Shown here: piece after piece, positions 1-7,112 of the stretch | Layout: the number at the start of each line of letters is the position of its first letter | Position numbering within the stretch: the stretch's first letter is position 1 | Origin: Bacteroides sp. CAG:144 | GTDB lineage: Bacteria; Bacteroidota; Bacteroidia; Bacteroidales; UBA11471 | Direction of reading: 5' to 3' | Assembly (NCBI GenBank): GCA_000434215.1 | Contig: HF999722.1 | Location: 71,774-81,896 of the forward strand | DNA length: 10,123 nt | Notes under the pieces: generated by a model | The model's database searches: none | What the model saw: only the letters and a program-made list of their open reading frames with translations | Told to the model about the DNA's origin: nothing | Program-made: the position numbers and the translations under genes

Positions 1-1
1 T

Positions 2-940
2 GCATTCAGGCGGGATATTGTGAGATCGGGACGGTTTTCATTATCATATTCGTTGGAAAACGGCATCGGATTATCGACACGCCCGTATAATCGTGTCGAT
101 AATATCGATAACGAGTTGATCGGTTCTCCGGTTTCCGTTTATTTCGGTTTAGGTTTGCAGGGGAAATGTAGGGTGGCACGGCATTGGGAACTCTATGCGA
201 GCGTCGATTTGAAACATTTCTCAAACGGTGCATTGGATCGCCCCAATAAGGGTGCCAATACAGTCGGTTTGTTGGCCGGTCTACGTTACTACCCTGTTTC
301 TGAAAAGTTGACATTCCCTGTTCGACACAGGCAGGGAAAAACTTTCGACAAATATTTTTATTGCGATATTTCTGTCGGGTGGGCGGCCAAATCCCTGATA
401 GACGAGTGGTTTTTGTATTATTACATGATTTCTCCACAAGATCCGCGTTACCGGACATCGGTTTTCCCCGTTTATTCGGCTCTTACGGCTACGGTTGCAC
501 CTATGTTCCGGTATCGGTTGAAATACGCTTCGGGAATAGGTGTCGACTATATGTATATGCCTTATGTCGATCGTTTGAAAGAGGTGGATAAGGAAAAGGG
601 CATGAAAGGATTGGTGTATAGCCCGCATTCGGTCGGAATTTCTTTACGGCATGAAGTGTTTTATAAACGTTTTTCTCTCTATTTCAGTTTCGGGTATTAT
701 CTGTTTCGGAAGATGGGCGTCGAATCGTCGGATTTCAATAAGGAACAGTACAAGTATATCCCGGTCGAAAAAGAGAAGCCTTATTATGAGACGTTGGGTT
801 TGCGTTACACCATCCCGGGGCTGGAATGCGTGTATATCGGTTATCAGGTAAAAGCACATTTACTCAAAGCCGATTGTATGGCTTTGAGTGTAGGAATAAG
901 GCTGGAAAAATTGAAAAAACGGGGTGGTTGTACGATTTGA
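2..940 (+). CDS. Acyloxyacyl hydrolase (PagL / lipid A 3-O-deacylase family), outer membrane, 5'-truncated by window edge
   Basis: The reading frame is open from the first full codon at base 2, so the start and signal peptide lie upstream; a GTG at 20 is not a convincing start. About 312 residues are visible, which fits the longer Bacteroidota members of this family rather than the roughly 150-residue mature PagL. The family motif HFSNG falls at 215-229, followed by a PNKG segment, matching the H-x-S-N...PNxG block that carries the active-site His and Ser of PagL. Alternating aromatic and polar strands before and after this block, such as FSLYFSFGYYLF, suggest an outer-membrane beta barrel. 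Known PagL proteins remove the 3-O-linked acyl chain of lipid A; the substrate here is inferred. The residue aligned with PagL Glu140 appears to be Asn (257-259). The family call is fairly sure; activity is not. Confidence 0.8.
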   Translation, partial: AFRRDIVRSGRFSLSYSLENGIGLSTRPYNRVDNIDNELIGSPVSVYFGLGLQGKCRVARHWELYASVDLKHFSNGALDRPNKGANTVGLLAGLRYYPVSEKLTFPVRHRQGKTFDKYFYCDISVGWAAKSLIDEWFLYYYMISPQDPRYRTSVFPVYSALTATVAPMFRYRLKYASGIGVDYMYMPYVDRLKEVDKEKGMKGLVYSPHSVGISLRHEVFYKRFSLYFSFGYYLFRKMGVESSDFNKEQYKYIPVEKEKPYYETLGLRYTIPGLECVYIGYQVKAHLLKADCMALSVGIRLEKLKKRGGCTI

Positions 941-1096
941 TTTTTGCTATGAACAATTTAGACGATTATCCGTTTCTTTTGATGCTGAATTGGTCGTTTT
1001 GTCGTTGTTGATGCTCGTTTTATCGTAATGCAATTTGTTGTCGGAGTATGCGGTAGAAAAGTAATAGATAAAACTGTTTTTTAATAAAAAAAGAGT

Positions 1097-1104
1097 TATC
1101 TTTG
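1097..1104 (+). promoter_or_regulatory. Bacteroidota -7 promoter element (TATCTTTG) for inositol-phosphate synthase
   Basis: TATCTTTG matches the TAnnTTTG consensus of the Bacteroidota primary sigma factor. Transcription would begin about 7 bases further on, giving a leader of roughly 50 bases before the ATG at 1161. The upstream region is A/T-rich (TGTTTTTT at 1075-1082), but a clean -33 TTTG at the usual spacing is not obvious. Confidence 0.65.
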
Positions 1105-1160
1105 TCGTCGCAATTATTTTGCAGGAATTAAAAATAAGGAAAAAGTATTTTTATAAGAAA

Positions 1161-2468
1161 ATGGAAAAAATGAATGTAAAACCGGCAGACGGTAAATTGG
1201 GCGTCTTGTGTGTCGGCCTGGGAGCCGTTACAACGACGTTTATGACTGGTGTGTTAATGGTTCGTAAAGGGCTGGCTAAACCGGTCGGTTCGATGACTCA
1301 GTATGACAAGATACGGGTAGGTCGCGGTGCCGACAAAAAGTACCTGCATTATAATGAAATCGTACCTATGGCGCAGTTGAGCGATATCGTATTCGGCGGT
1401 TGGGACGTATATCCTGCTAATGCTTACGAGTCAGCCATCAATGCCGAGGTTCTGAAAGAAAAAGACATCAATCCTGTAAAAGACGAGTTGCAGAAAATCG
1501 TCCCGATGAAGGCTGCTTTCGATCACGAATATGCCAAACGTCTCGACGGTGATAATATAAAAAATTGCGCTACCCGTTGGGAAATGGTTGAGCAATTGCG
1601 TGAAGACATTCGTAAGTTCAAGGCCGAAAACAATTGTTCTCGTATCGTTGTGCTGTGGGCCGCATCGACCGAGATTTATGTGCCATACAATGAGACGGTA
1701 CACAATACTCTTGCCAATCTCGAAAAAGCCATGAAAGAGGACGATCGGAAACACGTCGCACCTTCGATGTGTTACGCTTACGCGGCTTTGGCCGAAGGCG
1801 CTCCTTTTATTATGGGTGCTCCCAATACGACAGTCGATATTCCCGCTATGTGGGAAATGGCCGAAAAGACAAAAATGCCTATCGCCGGTAAAGACTTCAA
1901 GACAGGGCAGACTCTTGTGAAATCGGGATTTGCACCTATTATCGGTACCCGTTGCCTTGGCCTTTCGGGTTGGTTCTCGACCAATATACTCGGTAATCGC
2001 GACGGATTGGTGCTCGATGAGCCGGCAAATTTCCATACCAAAGAAGTGAGCAAGCTCTCGACGCTCGAGTCGATTCTTGTTCCCGAAAAACAACCCGACC
2101 TTTATACCGACTACTATCATAAGGTGCGTATCAATTATTATCCCCCGCGCAACGATAATAAAGAGGGCTGGGATAATATCGATATTTTCGGCTGGATGGG
2201 TTATCCCATGCAGATAAAGATCGATTTCCTCTGCCGTGATTCTATTCTTGCAGCTCCCCTTTGTCTCGATTTGGTTTTGTTGAGCGACCTTGCAGCTCGC
2301 GCCGGACGTTATGGTATACAACGTTTCTTGAGTTTCTTCCTCAAAAGCCCGATGCATGACTATACGCAAGGCGAAGTGCCAGTAAACCACCTCTTCCAAC
2401 AGTATGTCATGTTGAAAAACGCCCTCCGCGAAATGGGTGGATACGAGGCTGATGAAGAGATCGATTAA
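1161..2468 (+). CDS. ino1: myo-Inositol-1-phosphate synthase (inositol-3-phosphate synthase, MIPS)
   Basis: This cytoplasmic NAD-dependent enzyme isomerises glucose 6-phosphate to inositol 3-phosphate, the first committed step of inositol synthesis. The start ATG at 1161 gives 435 residues; an in-frame TTG at 1119 lies too close to the promoter to be preferred, and ATG 1170 is an alternative. Visible features, in order, are the N-terminal dinucleotide-binding loop VGLGAVTTTFMTG, the segment GAPFIMGAPNTT, the catalytic-lysine block AGKDFKTGQTLVKSG, then GNRDGL and the C-terminal block KIDFLCRDSILAAPLCLDL, all typical of the family. In Bacteroides this enzyme feeds synthesis of phosphoinositol lipids, including inositol sphingolipids. 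Its own promoter and a strong terminator suggest it is transcribed alone here. The CDP-alcohol phosphotransferase and phosphatase expected for inositol lipids are not in the window. Confidence 0.95.
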   Translation: MEKMNVKPADGKLGVLCVGLGAVTTTFMTGVLMVRKGLAKPVGSMTQYDKIRVGRGADKKYLHYNEIVPMAQLSDIVFGGWDVYPANAYESAINAEVLKEKDINPVKDELQKIVPMKAAFDHEYAKRLDGDNIKNCATRWEMVEQLREDIRKFKAENNCSRIVVLWAASTEIYVPYNETVHNTLANLEKAMKEDDRKHVAPSMCYAYAALAEGAPFIMGAPNTTVDIPAMWEMAEKTKMPIAGKDFKTGQTLVKSGFAPIIGTRCLGLSGWFSTNILGNRDGLVLDEPANFHTKEVSKLSTLESILVPEKQPDLYTDYYHKVRINYYPPRNDNKEGWDNIDIFGWMGYPMQIKIDFLCRDSILAAPLCLDLVLLSDLAARAGRYGIQRFLSFFLKSPMHDYTQGEVPVNHLFQQYVMLKNALREMGGYEADEEID

Positions 2469-2495
2469 TCCCCGTGGATATATAATTGAAAAGAG

Positions 2496-2530
2496 AAAAG
2501 AGGTTGTGTCCGCAAGGCACGACCTCTTTT
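2496..2530 (+). terminator. Intrinsic terminator after inositol-phosphate synthase
   Basis: A 13-bp stem pairs 2496-2508 (AAAAGAGGTTGTG) with 2518-2530 (CACGACCTCTTTT), with one G-U pair and a 9-base loop (2509-2517). The downstream arm ends in a T-run, and the upstream arm begins with A's, so it could also act on the opposite strand. It sits 27 bases past the stop codon and closes the gene's transcript before the next promoter. Confidence 0.88.
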
Positions 2531-2697
2531 GTTTGGATAGTATCCCGTCTGGGCTTGGGGGATTATGATATTTCGGTGTCGGAGTTATGTTATGGGAAGT
2601 TTGTAAGAGAAGGTTGTTTGATGAATTTATAGAGGTGGAATGTTTTCTGAAAATCTAAAAAAATATAAGAAAAGGAGTCGGGCAAGTCAAAACCTTG

Positions 2698-2705
2698 TAT
2701 CTTCG
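2698..2705 (+). promoter_or_regulatory. Probable -7 promoter element (TATCTTCG) for the DUF2156-GNAT gene
   Basis: TATCTTCG differs from the TAnnTTTG consensus at one position. It lies 19 bases before the ATG at 2725, leaving a very short leader, as is common in this phylum. It also shows why an in-frame TTG at 2695 is unlikely to be the start. No clear -33 element is visible. Confidence 0.5.
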
Positions 2706-2724
2706 CATTTGTTCTTTTTTTCGT

Positions 2725-4785
2725 ATGGAAATATCATTTCGACCTATCATTCTTGAATCGCGATCAGAAATCGTTCGCTATACGTTGTCCGGCCTTTATC
2801 GTAATTGCGATTTTGCCTTTGCCAACATGTACAGTTGGCAGTTCCTTTATGGAAGCGAGTATGCTGTCGTCGAGGATACGTTGTTTGTCCGGTTTTATAT
2901 CGATAACCATCGTCCCGCTTATATGATTCCGCAAGGGGCTTTGCCATTGCAGGATAGTATAGAGATGTTGCAGGCCGATGCCCGGAATTTGGGGCATGCC
3001 TTATGTCTGCTCGGTATCTCGGAAGAAGGTCGTACAGCCTTGAACGAGGCTTTTCCTGAGCGGTTTCGTTTTGTTGTAGAGCGTGATTATGCCGATTACA
3101 TCTATTTGAGGGAAGATTTGGCAACACTCTCGGGAAAACGATACCAATCGAAAAGAAATCATATCAACCAGTTTGTCAAAAAATACCCCGACTATCGTTA
3201 TTTACCCCTTACGCCGGAACTTGTTCCCGAATGTTTGCGCTTTGGAAAATTGTGGCTCGATGGTAGTCTGCCCGAGTATGCCGAAGGTCTGTCGAACGAA
3301 CGTCAAGCTATAACCCGGGCGTTGGCGCATTTCGATGAGTTGGGTTTGCAAGGCGGTACATTGTGGGTTGGCGATAAGATGGTGGCATTTACCTACGGAT
3401 CGCCCATTACGCGCGATACCTTTGGCGTCCATGTCGAGAAAGCCGATGCCTCTGTTGATGGTGCATATACGATGATCAACCGTGAGTTTGCCCGTTCTAT
3501 ACCCGGGTCGTATGTATATGTCAATCGGGAAGAAGATCTCGGCATACCCGGGTTGCGGCAGGCGAAACTTTCGTATCAACCGTTTCGTTTGCAGGAGAAG
3601 ATGGCGGCGTTTTATTCGCATAGTGAGACAAAAGACAAGGAAGAGGTTTTATTCGGGAGTACGGCTGTTTCCGATCCGTTGATATTGCGTCGGGCGACCT
3701 CCGCAGATAAGTCGGCTGTTATGGATTTGTGGCAGACCTGTTTCCATGACGATCCCCGTTTTCTCGAACTTTTCTTTTCCCGCAAGTTTTCTCCCGACAG
3801 GTGTTGTGTCGTAGTTCGCGGGGAGAGACTTTGTGCGGCATTGCAACATCTGCCATATACATTGTCGTTATGGGGCGGAGAAGAGCCGATGTCTTATTGG
3901 GCCGGATTGTCGACTTATCCCGAAGAACGTGGCCGCGGATTCATGGGTGCGTTGATGACTCATGCTTTTACCTTGTTGTGTCGCAGGGGATTCTTGTTGG
4001 TTTCTCTGATTCCGGCCGAGAAGTCTCTGTATGGTTATTACGGGCGTTTCGGATTTGAAACGGCATTTTATTGCCGGAAATATCTTTATGAGATAAATGG
4101 GGTGTTGCCTGCGTCAGATGCGGTGCTCGACAATACGTTCGATAGTGAGTGGTTGAGCGGAGAGTGGTGTCGGCTCACGATGGCGTATTCTTGTCGTGTG
4201 TTGCATGATACCGATGATTTCGATGTGGTTCGTACCGATGTACGGTTGGCGGGAGGCGATGTTTGGGCCACTTCGGTCGCTAGAACGGCGACGGCAGTGG
4301 CCGTTGTGGTTCCCCGGGGAGATTCGTTGATTATTCTCGATATCTGTGCTGACGGAGAAATGGCAATGGCCGGAATCATTTCGGCTCTTTGTCGCCGGTA
4401 TTCGCCGAGGCGGTTGACGCTTTCGTTGCCCGACGGCAGCGAAGTAGGAGAGATTCTTCCTTCTCTTTTATCGGGGATTGCTTTGAAATCGTCCGAAAGG
4501 GAGGCATCGGGAATGACTCGTATTGTCGATGCGGAAACACTGCTCGGCCGGTATGCCGATGCTTATCCGAACAGGACACATACGATACGTCTGAGAGATG
4601 ATCTCTTGCCTTCCAACTCGGGGATATATACGATAAAAGAGGGGCGCTCAGAAAAGCAACCCCTCTCGTTATCGGGCGCAGATACCGTATGTGATTATGA
4701 TTTCGATGTTCGGGCGTTGACCCGATGGTTATTTCTCGAAAAAATCGATACGGCTCCTTATATGTCGCTGATGCTCAGCGAATGA
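2725..4785 (+). CDS. Two-part protein: DUF2156 (phosphatidylglycerol lysyltransferase-like) fused to an Eis-like GNAT acetyltransferase
   Basis: The ATG at 2725 gives 686 residues. Residues about 1-300 resemble the DUF2156 / lysyltransferase C-terminal fold, itself a GNAT-like aminoacyl-transferase fold; the basic segment GKRYQSKRNHINQF (about residues 140-153) is typical. After a short polar linker (about 300-317), residues about 318-686 look like a complete Eis-type GNAT protein. The acetyl-CoA-binding signature, ending in R-G-R-G-F-M-G at residues 402-408, is clear, and a C-terminal LRLRD-like segment (IRLRDDLLPSNSGIYTI) recalls the SCP2-like end domain of Eis proteins. Both halves have near full family length. 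Possible roles are acyl or aminoacyl transfer to a lipid, peptide or small amine; the substrate is unknown. No signal peptide or membrane segment is evident, so it is probably cytoplasmic. It ends 6 bp from the convergent lgt gene. Confidence 0.85.
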   Translation: MEISFRPIILESRSEIVRYTLSGLYRNCDFAFANMYSWQFLYGSEYAVVEDTLFVRFYIDNHRPAYMIPQGALPLQDSIEMLQADARNLGHALCLLGISEEGRTALNEAFPERFRFVVERDYADYIYLREDLATLSGKRYQSKRNHINQFVKKYPDYRYLPLTPELVPECLRFGKLWLDGSLPEYAEGLSNERQAITRALAHFDELGLQGGTLWVGDKMVAFTYGSPITRDTFGVHVEKADASVDGAYTMINREFARSIPGSYVYVNREEDLGIPGLRQAKLSYQPFRLQEKMAAFYSHSETKDKEEVLFGSTAVSDPLILRRATSADKSAVMDLWQTCFHDDPRFLELFFSRKFSPDRCCVVVRGERLCAALQHLPYTLSLWGGEEPMSYWAGLSTYPEERGRGFMGALMTHAFTLLCRRGFLLVSLIPAEKSLYGYYGRFGFETAFYCRKYLYEINGVLPASDAVLDNTFDSEWLSGEWCRLTMAYSCRVLHDTDDFDVVRTDVRLAGGDVWATSVARTATAVAVVVPRGDSLIILDICADGEMAMAGIISALCRRYSPRRLTLSLPDGSEVGEILPSLLSGIALKSSEREASGMTRIVDAETLLGRYADAYPNRTHTIRLRDDLLPSNSGIYTIKEGRSEKQPLSLSGADTVCDYDFDVRALTRWLFLEKIDTAPYMSLMLSE

Positions 4786-4791
4786 TTATTA

Positions 4792-5658
4792 TTATTTCTT
4801 TTGTCGGGATACCGGTATTTCGATACGTCCCGGTACAATAGGTCGTCGCAAAGCTCTGATGATAAGCCATACACCGGCAATGACGAAAGGTATGCTGAGC
4901 CATTGACCCATATTGAGGAGCATATCGGCTTCGAAGGCTTCTTGGTCATTCTTGACGAATTCGATGAAGAAGCGGCTGAGAAATACACCGACGAAGAAGA
5001 CCCCGAGTATCAGTCCGGGGCGATCGCCTGCACGACGTTTCCAGTACATATACATGAGCAGCCCGAAAACAGCGAGGTAACACAATGCTTCATAGATTTG
5101 CGTCGGGTGCGACGGTTCGGTGAAGATGGGCTGTGCTCCGTAAGTATGCCACACACTCACATTTTCGATAAATCGGAATCCCCAGGGCAAAGAGGTTGCA
5201 TGTCCGTAGATTTCGTGGTTCATGAGATTGCCCATGCGGATAAGGGCACCGACAAGGGCCGTAGGGATAGCCAACCGGTCGACGGCCCATAACATATCGC
5301 GGTGGGTAACCCTTCGGGAGAAAATGTAGAGGGCGATGAGGATACCTATTGTTCCCCCGTGGCTAGCAAGTCCGCCTTCCCATATTTTAAGAATGTCCAG
5401 CGGGTGAGCCGAGTAATATTCCCAACCGTAGAATAGGCAATGACCCAGACGGGCCCCGATGATTGTTGCGATAATTGTGTATATGAATGCTTTGTCGCAC
5501 CAGCCGGCGGGGGCATTGTCATGTTTGTAAATGCGTTCTTCTATGGCATAACCCACAAGAAATCCTACGGCAAAGAAGAGTCCGTACCAGCGAACCTCAC
5601 GCCCGAAAATAGAGAATATCGCCGGGTCGGCCGTCCAAGTAATGGCGTCGATCAACAT
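4792..5658 (-). CDS. lgt: Prolipoprotein diacylglyceryl transferase
   Basis: Lgt is an inner-membrane enzyme that moves the diacylglyceryl group of phosphatidylglycerol onto the lipobox cysteine of prelipoproteins, the first step of lipoprotein maturation. The 288-residue product has the usual length and about seven hydrophobic segments. The Lgt signature appears as GALIRMGNLMNHEIYGHAT (residues 137-155), with the expected Arg141, Asn144 and Glu149. ASHGG (98-102) carries the conserved His100, HPTQIYEA (184-191) matches the family's HPxQxYE block, and LSRFFIEF (228-234 region) carries the late Arg. The ATG at 5658 is 9 bp downstream of the ddh stop, so the two genes are probably one operon read from the ddh promoter. 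The stop codon faces the DUF2156-GNAT gene across a 6-bp gap, leaving no room for a separate terminator between them. Confidence 0.97.
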   Translation of the reverse strand: MLIDAITWTADPAIFSIFGREVRWYGLFFAVGFLVGYAIEERIYKHDNAPAGWCDKAFIYTIIATIIGARLGHCLFYGWEYYSAHPLDILKIWEGGLASHGGTIGILIALYIFSRRVTHRDMLWAVDRLAIPTALVGALIRMGNLMNHEIYGHATSLPWGFRFIENVSVWHTYGAQPIFTEPSHPTQIYEALCYLAVFGLLMYMYWKRRAGDRPGLILGVFFVGVFLSRFFIEFVKNDQEAFEADMLLNMGQWLSIPFVIAGVWLIIRALRRPIVPGRIEIPVSRQKK

Positions 5659-5667
5659 GAGAGGAAA

Positions 5668-6564
5668 TTAAACAAGATGCTTGATAAGGTCTTCGCGTTC
5701 GCCGTAGAGCATGTCGATGACTGGAATCTCGATCATCGTATAACAACCCGGTTGCTGGCGGAATGATGCCCGAGCTACTCCTACAAGGATTTGCGCCGTA
5801 AGAGCGGGGTTGTTGATTTTCATGTTGAACTCCAAAATCTGGTTTTGCGTTTTCCCCGATACGCCTTTACGTATCATGTGTACACCGTGTCCCATATCGA
5901 GGAGATCGTTGACGCATTCCACTTGCATGACGTGTGTTTCATCGTTTGCGAAATAAGGATCGCTTTTGATGGCTTTGGCTACGTCGTCGAACTTATATCC
6001 GTCTTTCAACTCGATATATACCATACGGCGGTGAATTCCTGTTCCTAATGGAATAGTCATGGAGAGTGCGGCATTTACACCTTCTACGGCTTTTACGGCA
6101 ACCGTATGGCCCATACTCATGCCCGGACCGAAATTGGTATAGGTTATGCCTTTTGGGGCAGCGGCTTGCATGAGGGCCCGCACGATCGAATCGCTACCCG
6201 GATCCCAGCCGGCGGCTGTGATCGCTACGGTATCGTGTTTTTTACAGATGTTGTCGAGACGATTGCGGAGACCGGCTATCTGTGTGTGTATGTCGAAACT
6301 GTCGACCGTATGAATACCTCGTGCGAGTATTTTTTCGGCAAATTCTTCGACTTTACGGGTTGGCGTACACAATATGGCTACGTTGATATTTTTTAATTCG
6401 TCAATGTCGGAAACGACAGAATAATTTTTCAATTCATCGGGGACATTAGTTGCATCTCGGCGAACGATGCCGGCAATTTCGAAGTCGGGTGCGGCCGATA
6501 ACGCGTCGAGTACATACTTTCCAATGTTGCCATAACCAATGATGGCTGCTCTCATTTTTTTCAT
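5668..6564 (-). CDS. ddh: meso-Diaminopimelate dehydrogenase (NADPH-dependent)
   Basis: Ddh makes meso-diaminopimelate from tetrahydrodipicolinate, ammonia and NADPH in one step, bypassing the multi-step DAP routes. It thus supplies peptidoglycan and lysine synthesis in the cytoplasm. The ATG at 6564 gives 298 residues, the usual size; the frame extends upstream to 6618, but that start would overlap the promoter. ATG 6555 is a close alternative. The N-terminal Rossmann loop is GYGNIG (residues 10-15). Further family blocks are TVDSFD (86-91), AAGWDPGSDS (117-125), NFGPGMSMGHTVAVKAV (144-160), and GTGIHRRMVYIE (174-185), whose Asp, Trp, Arg and His residues line the DAP site in characterised enzymes. 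It leads a probable two-gene operon with lgt and diverges from the yjbQ gene. Confidence 0.95.
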   Translation of the reverse strand: MKKMRAAIIGYGNIGKYVLDALSAAPDFEIAGIVRRDATNVPDELKNYSVVSDIDELKNINVAILCTPTRKVEEFAEKILARGIHTVDSFDIHTQIAGLRNRLDNICKKHDTVAITAAGWDPGSDSIVRALMQAAAPKGITYTNFGPGMSMGHTVAVKAVEGVNAALSMTIPLGTGIHRRMVYIELKDGYKFDDVAKAIKSDPYFANDETHVMQVECVNDLLDMGHGVHMIRKGVSGKTQNQILEFNMKINNPALTAQILVGVARASFRQQPGCYTMIEIPVIDMLYGEREDLIKHLV

Positions 6565-6615
6565 TTTGTTATGTATTTTATCATTAATGAGTTGAAAATG
6601 TCTATTTTTATGCCA

Positions 6616-6623
6616 CAAAGGTA
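6616..6623 (-). promoter_or_regulatory. -7 promoter element (TACCTTTG) for ddh-lgt
   Basis: Read on the minus strand this is TACCTTTG, an exact TAnnTTTG match. Transcription would start near 6609, leaving a leader of about 45 bases before the ddh ATG at 6564. No clear -33 motif is visible. The leader contains the 10-bp palindrome TCATTAATGA at 6581-6590. Confidence 0.65.
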
Positions 6624-6648
6624 GCTTTTTTATTTGAATAATGGTAGT

Positions 6649-6679
6649 TTTGGTGTTAAAAATTTATTGCGTATCTTTG
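6649..6679 (+). promoter_or_regulatory. Promoter (TTTG, 19-base spacer, TATCTTTG) for the yjbQ gene
   Basis: TTTG at 6649-6652 and TATCTTTG at 6672-6679, separated by 19 bases, match both the -33 and -7 elements of the Bacteroidota consensus. This is the best complete promoter in the window. Transcription would start near 6686, about 16 bases before the ATG at 6702. It is divergent from and close to the ddh promoter. Confidence 0.72.
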
Positions 6680-6701
6680 CTCGTGGAAAATCTTCGCATT
6701 T

Positions 6702-7112
6702 ATGATACATCAGCAACTTATCGTCGTACCGGCTCGTTGTCGGGGATATCATTTGATAACCAGCATGATATTAAAGAAGTTGGGCGAATTGCCCGATGCA
6801 GGCTTGCTCAATCTTTTTATCCAGCATACTTCGGCGGCTCTTACCATCAATGAAAATGCCGACCCTTCGGTACGTACCGATTTCGAGTCGGCCGTGAATC
6901 GCATTGTGCCCGAAGGTGCATCTTATTATACCCATACCCTGGAAGGAAACGACGATATGCCCGCCCATGTCAAGAGCTCGTTGTTCGGCCCCTCGCTCAC
7001 TATACCTGTTCGGGACGGTCGGCTGGCTCTCGGTACGTGGCAGGGTATTTATCTGTGTGAGTTCCGTGATTATGGGGGAGACCGCCGTATTTTGGCGACA
7101 TTGTATTATTGA
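6702..7112 (+). CDS. yjbQ: YjbQ / UPF0047 family protein (annotated as secondary thiamine-phosphate synthase enzyme)
   Basis: This is a small soluble 136-residue protein of the YjbQ family, at the usual full length. Family hallmarks are the block HTSAALTINENADPSVRTD (residues 42-60), containing the first conserved His, then GNDDMPAHVKSSLFG (82-95) with His89, and the end block GRLALGTWQGIYLCEF (106-121). These His and acidic residues are proposed to bind a metal. YjbQ proteins have weak thiamine-phosphate-synthase activity, but their true physiological role remains uncertain. The start follows a complete promoter closely. The gene stands alone on its strand; its last 7 bases overlap the 3' end of the opposite cytidylate-kinase-like gene, and no thiamine genes are nearby, so the context does not confirm a thiamine role. 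Confidence 0.93.
   Translation: MIHQQLIVVPARCRGYHLITSMILKKLGELPDAGLLNLFIQHTSAALTINENADPSVRTDFESAVNRIVPEGASYYTHTLEGNDDMPAHVKSSLFGPSLTIPVRDGRLALGTWQGIYLCEFRDYGGDRRILATLYY

Noticed and set aside
826..1011. Small plus-strand open frame spanning the end of the acyloxyacyl hydrolase gene into the gap
   Set aside because: It overlaps the real gene in another frame for most of its length and has no start context or recognisable product.
941..1090. Search for a terminator after the acyloxyacyl hydrolase gene
   Set aside because: The region has T-runs and short gatgct repeats, but I could not find a convincing stem followed by a T-run.
1119..1160. Upstream TTG start adding 14 residues to inositol-phosphate synthase
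   Set aside because: The added residues are Lys-rich leader translation, and the start would lie about 15 bases after the -7 element; ATG 1161 fits the family N-terminus.
1431..2399. Open frame of 322 codons on the minus strand across the inositol-phosphate synthase gene
   Set aside because: The plus-strand protein matches its family throughout, and the antisense translation has no recognisable domain.
4801..5292. Plus-strand open frame of 163 codons opposite lgt
   Set aside because: It is entirely inside lgt, whose Lgt signature motifs are complete; it has no promoter or family resemblance.
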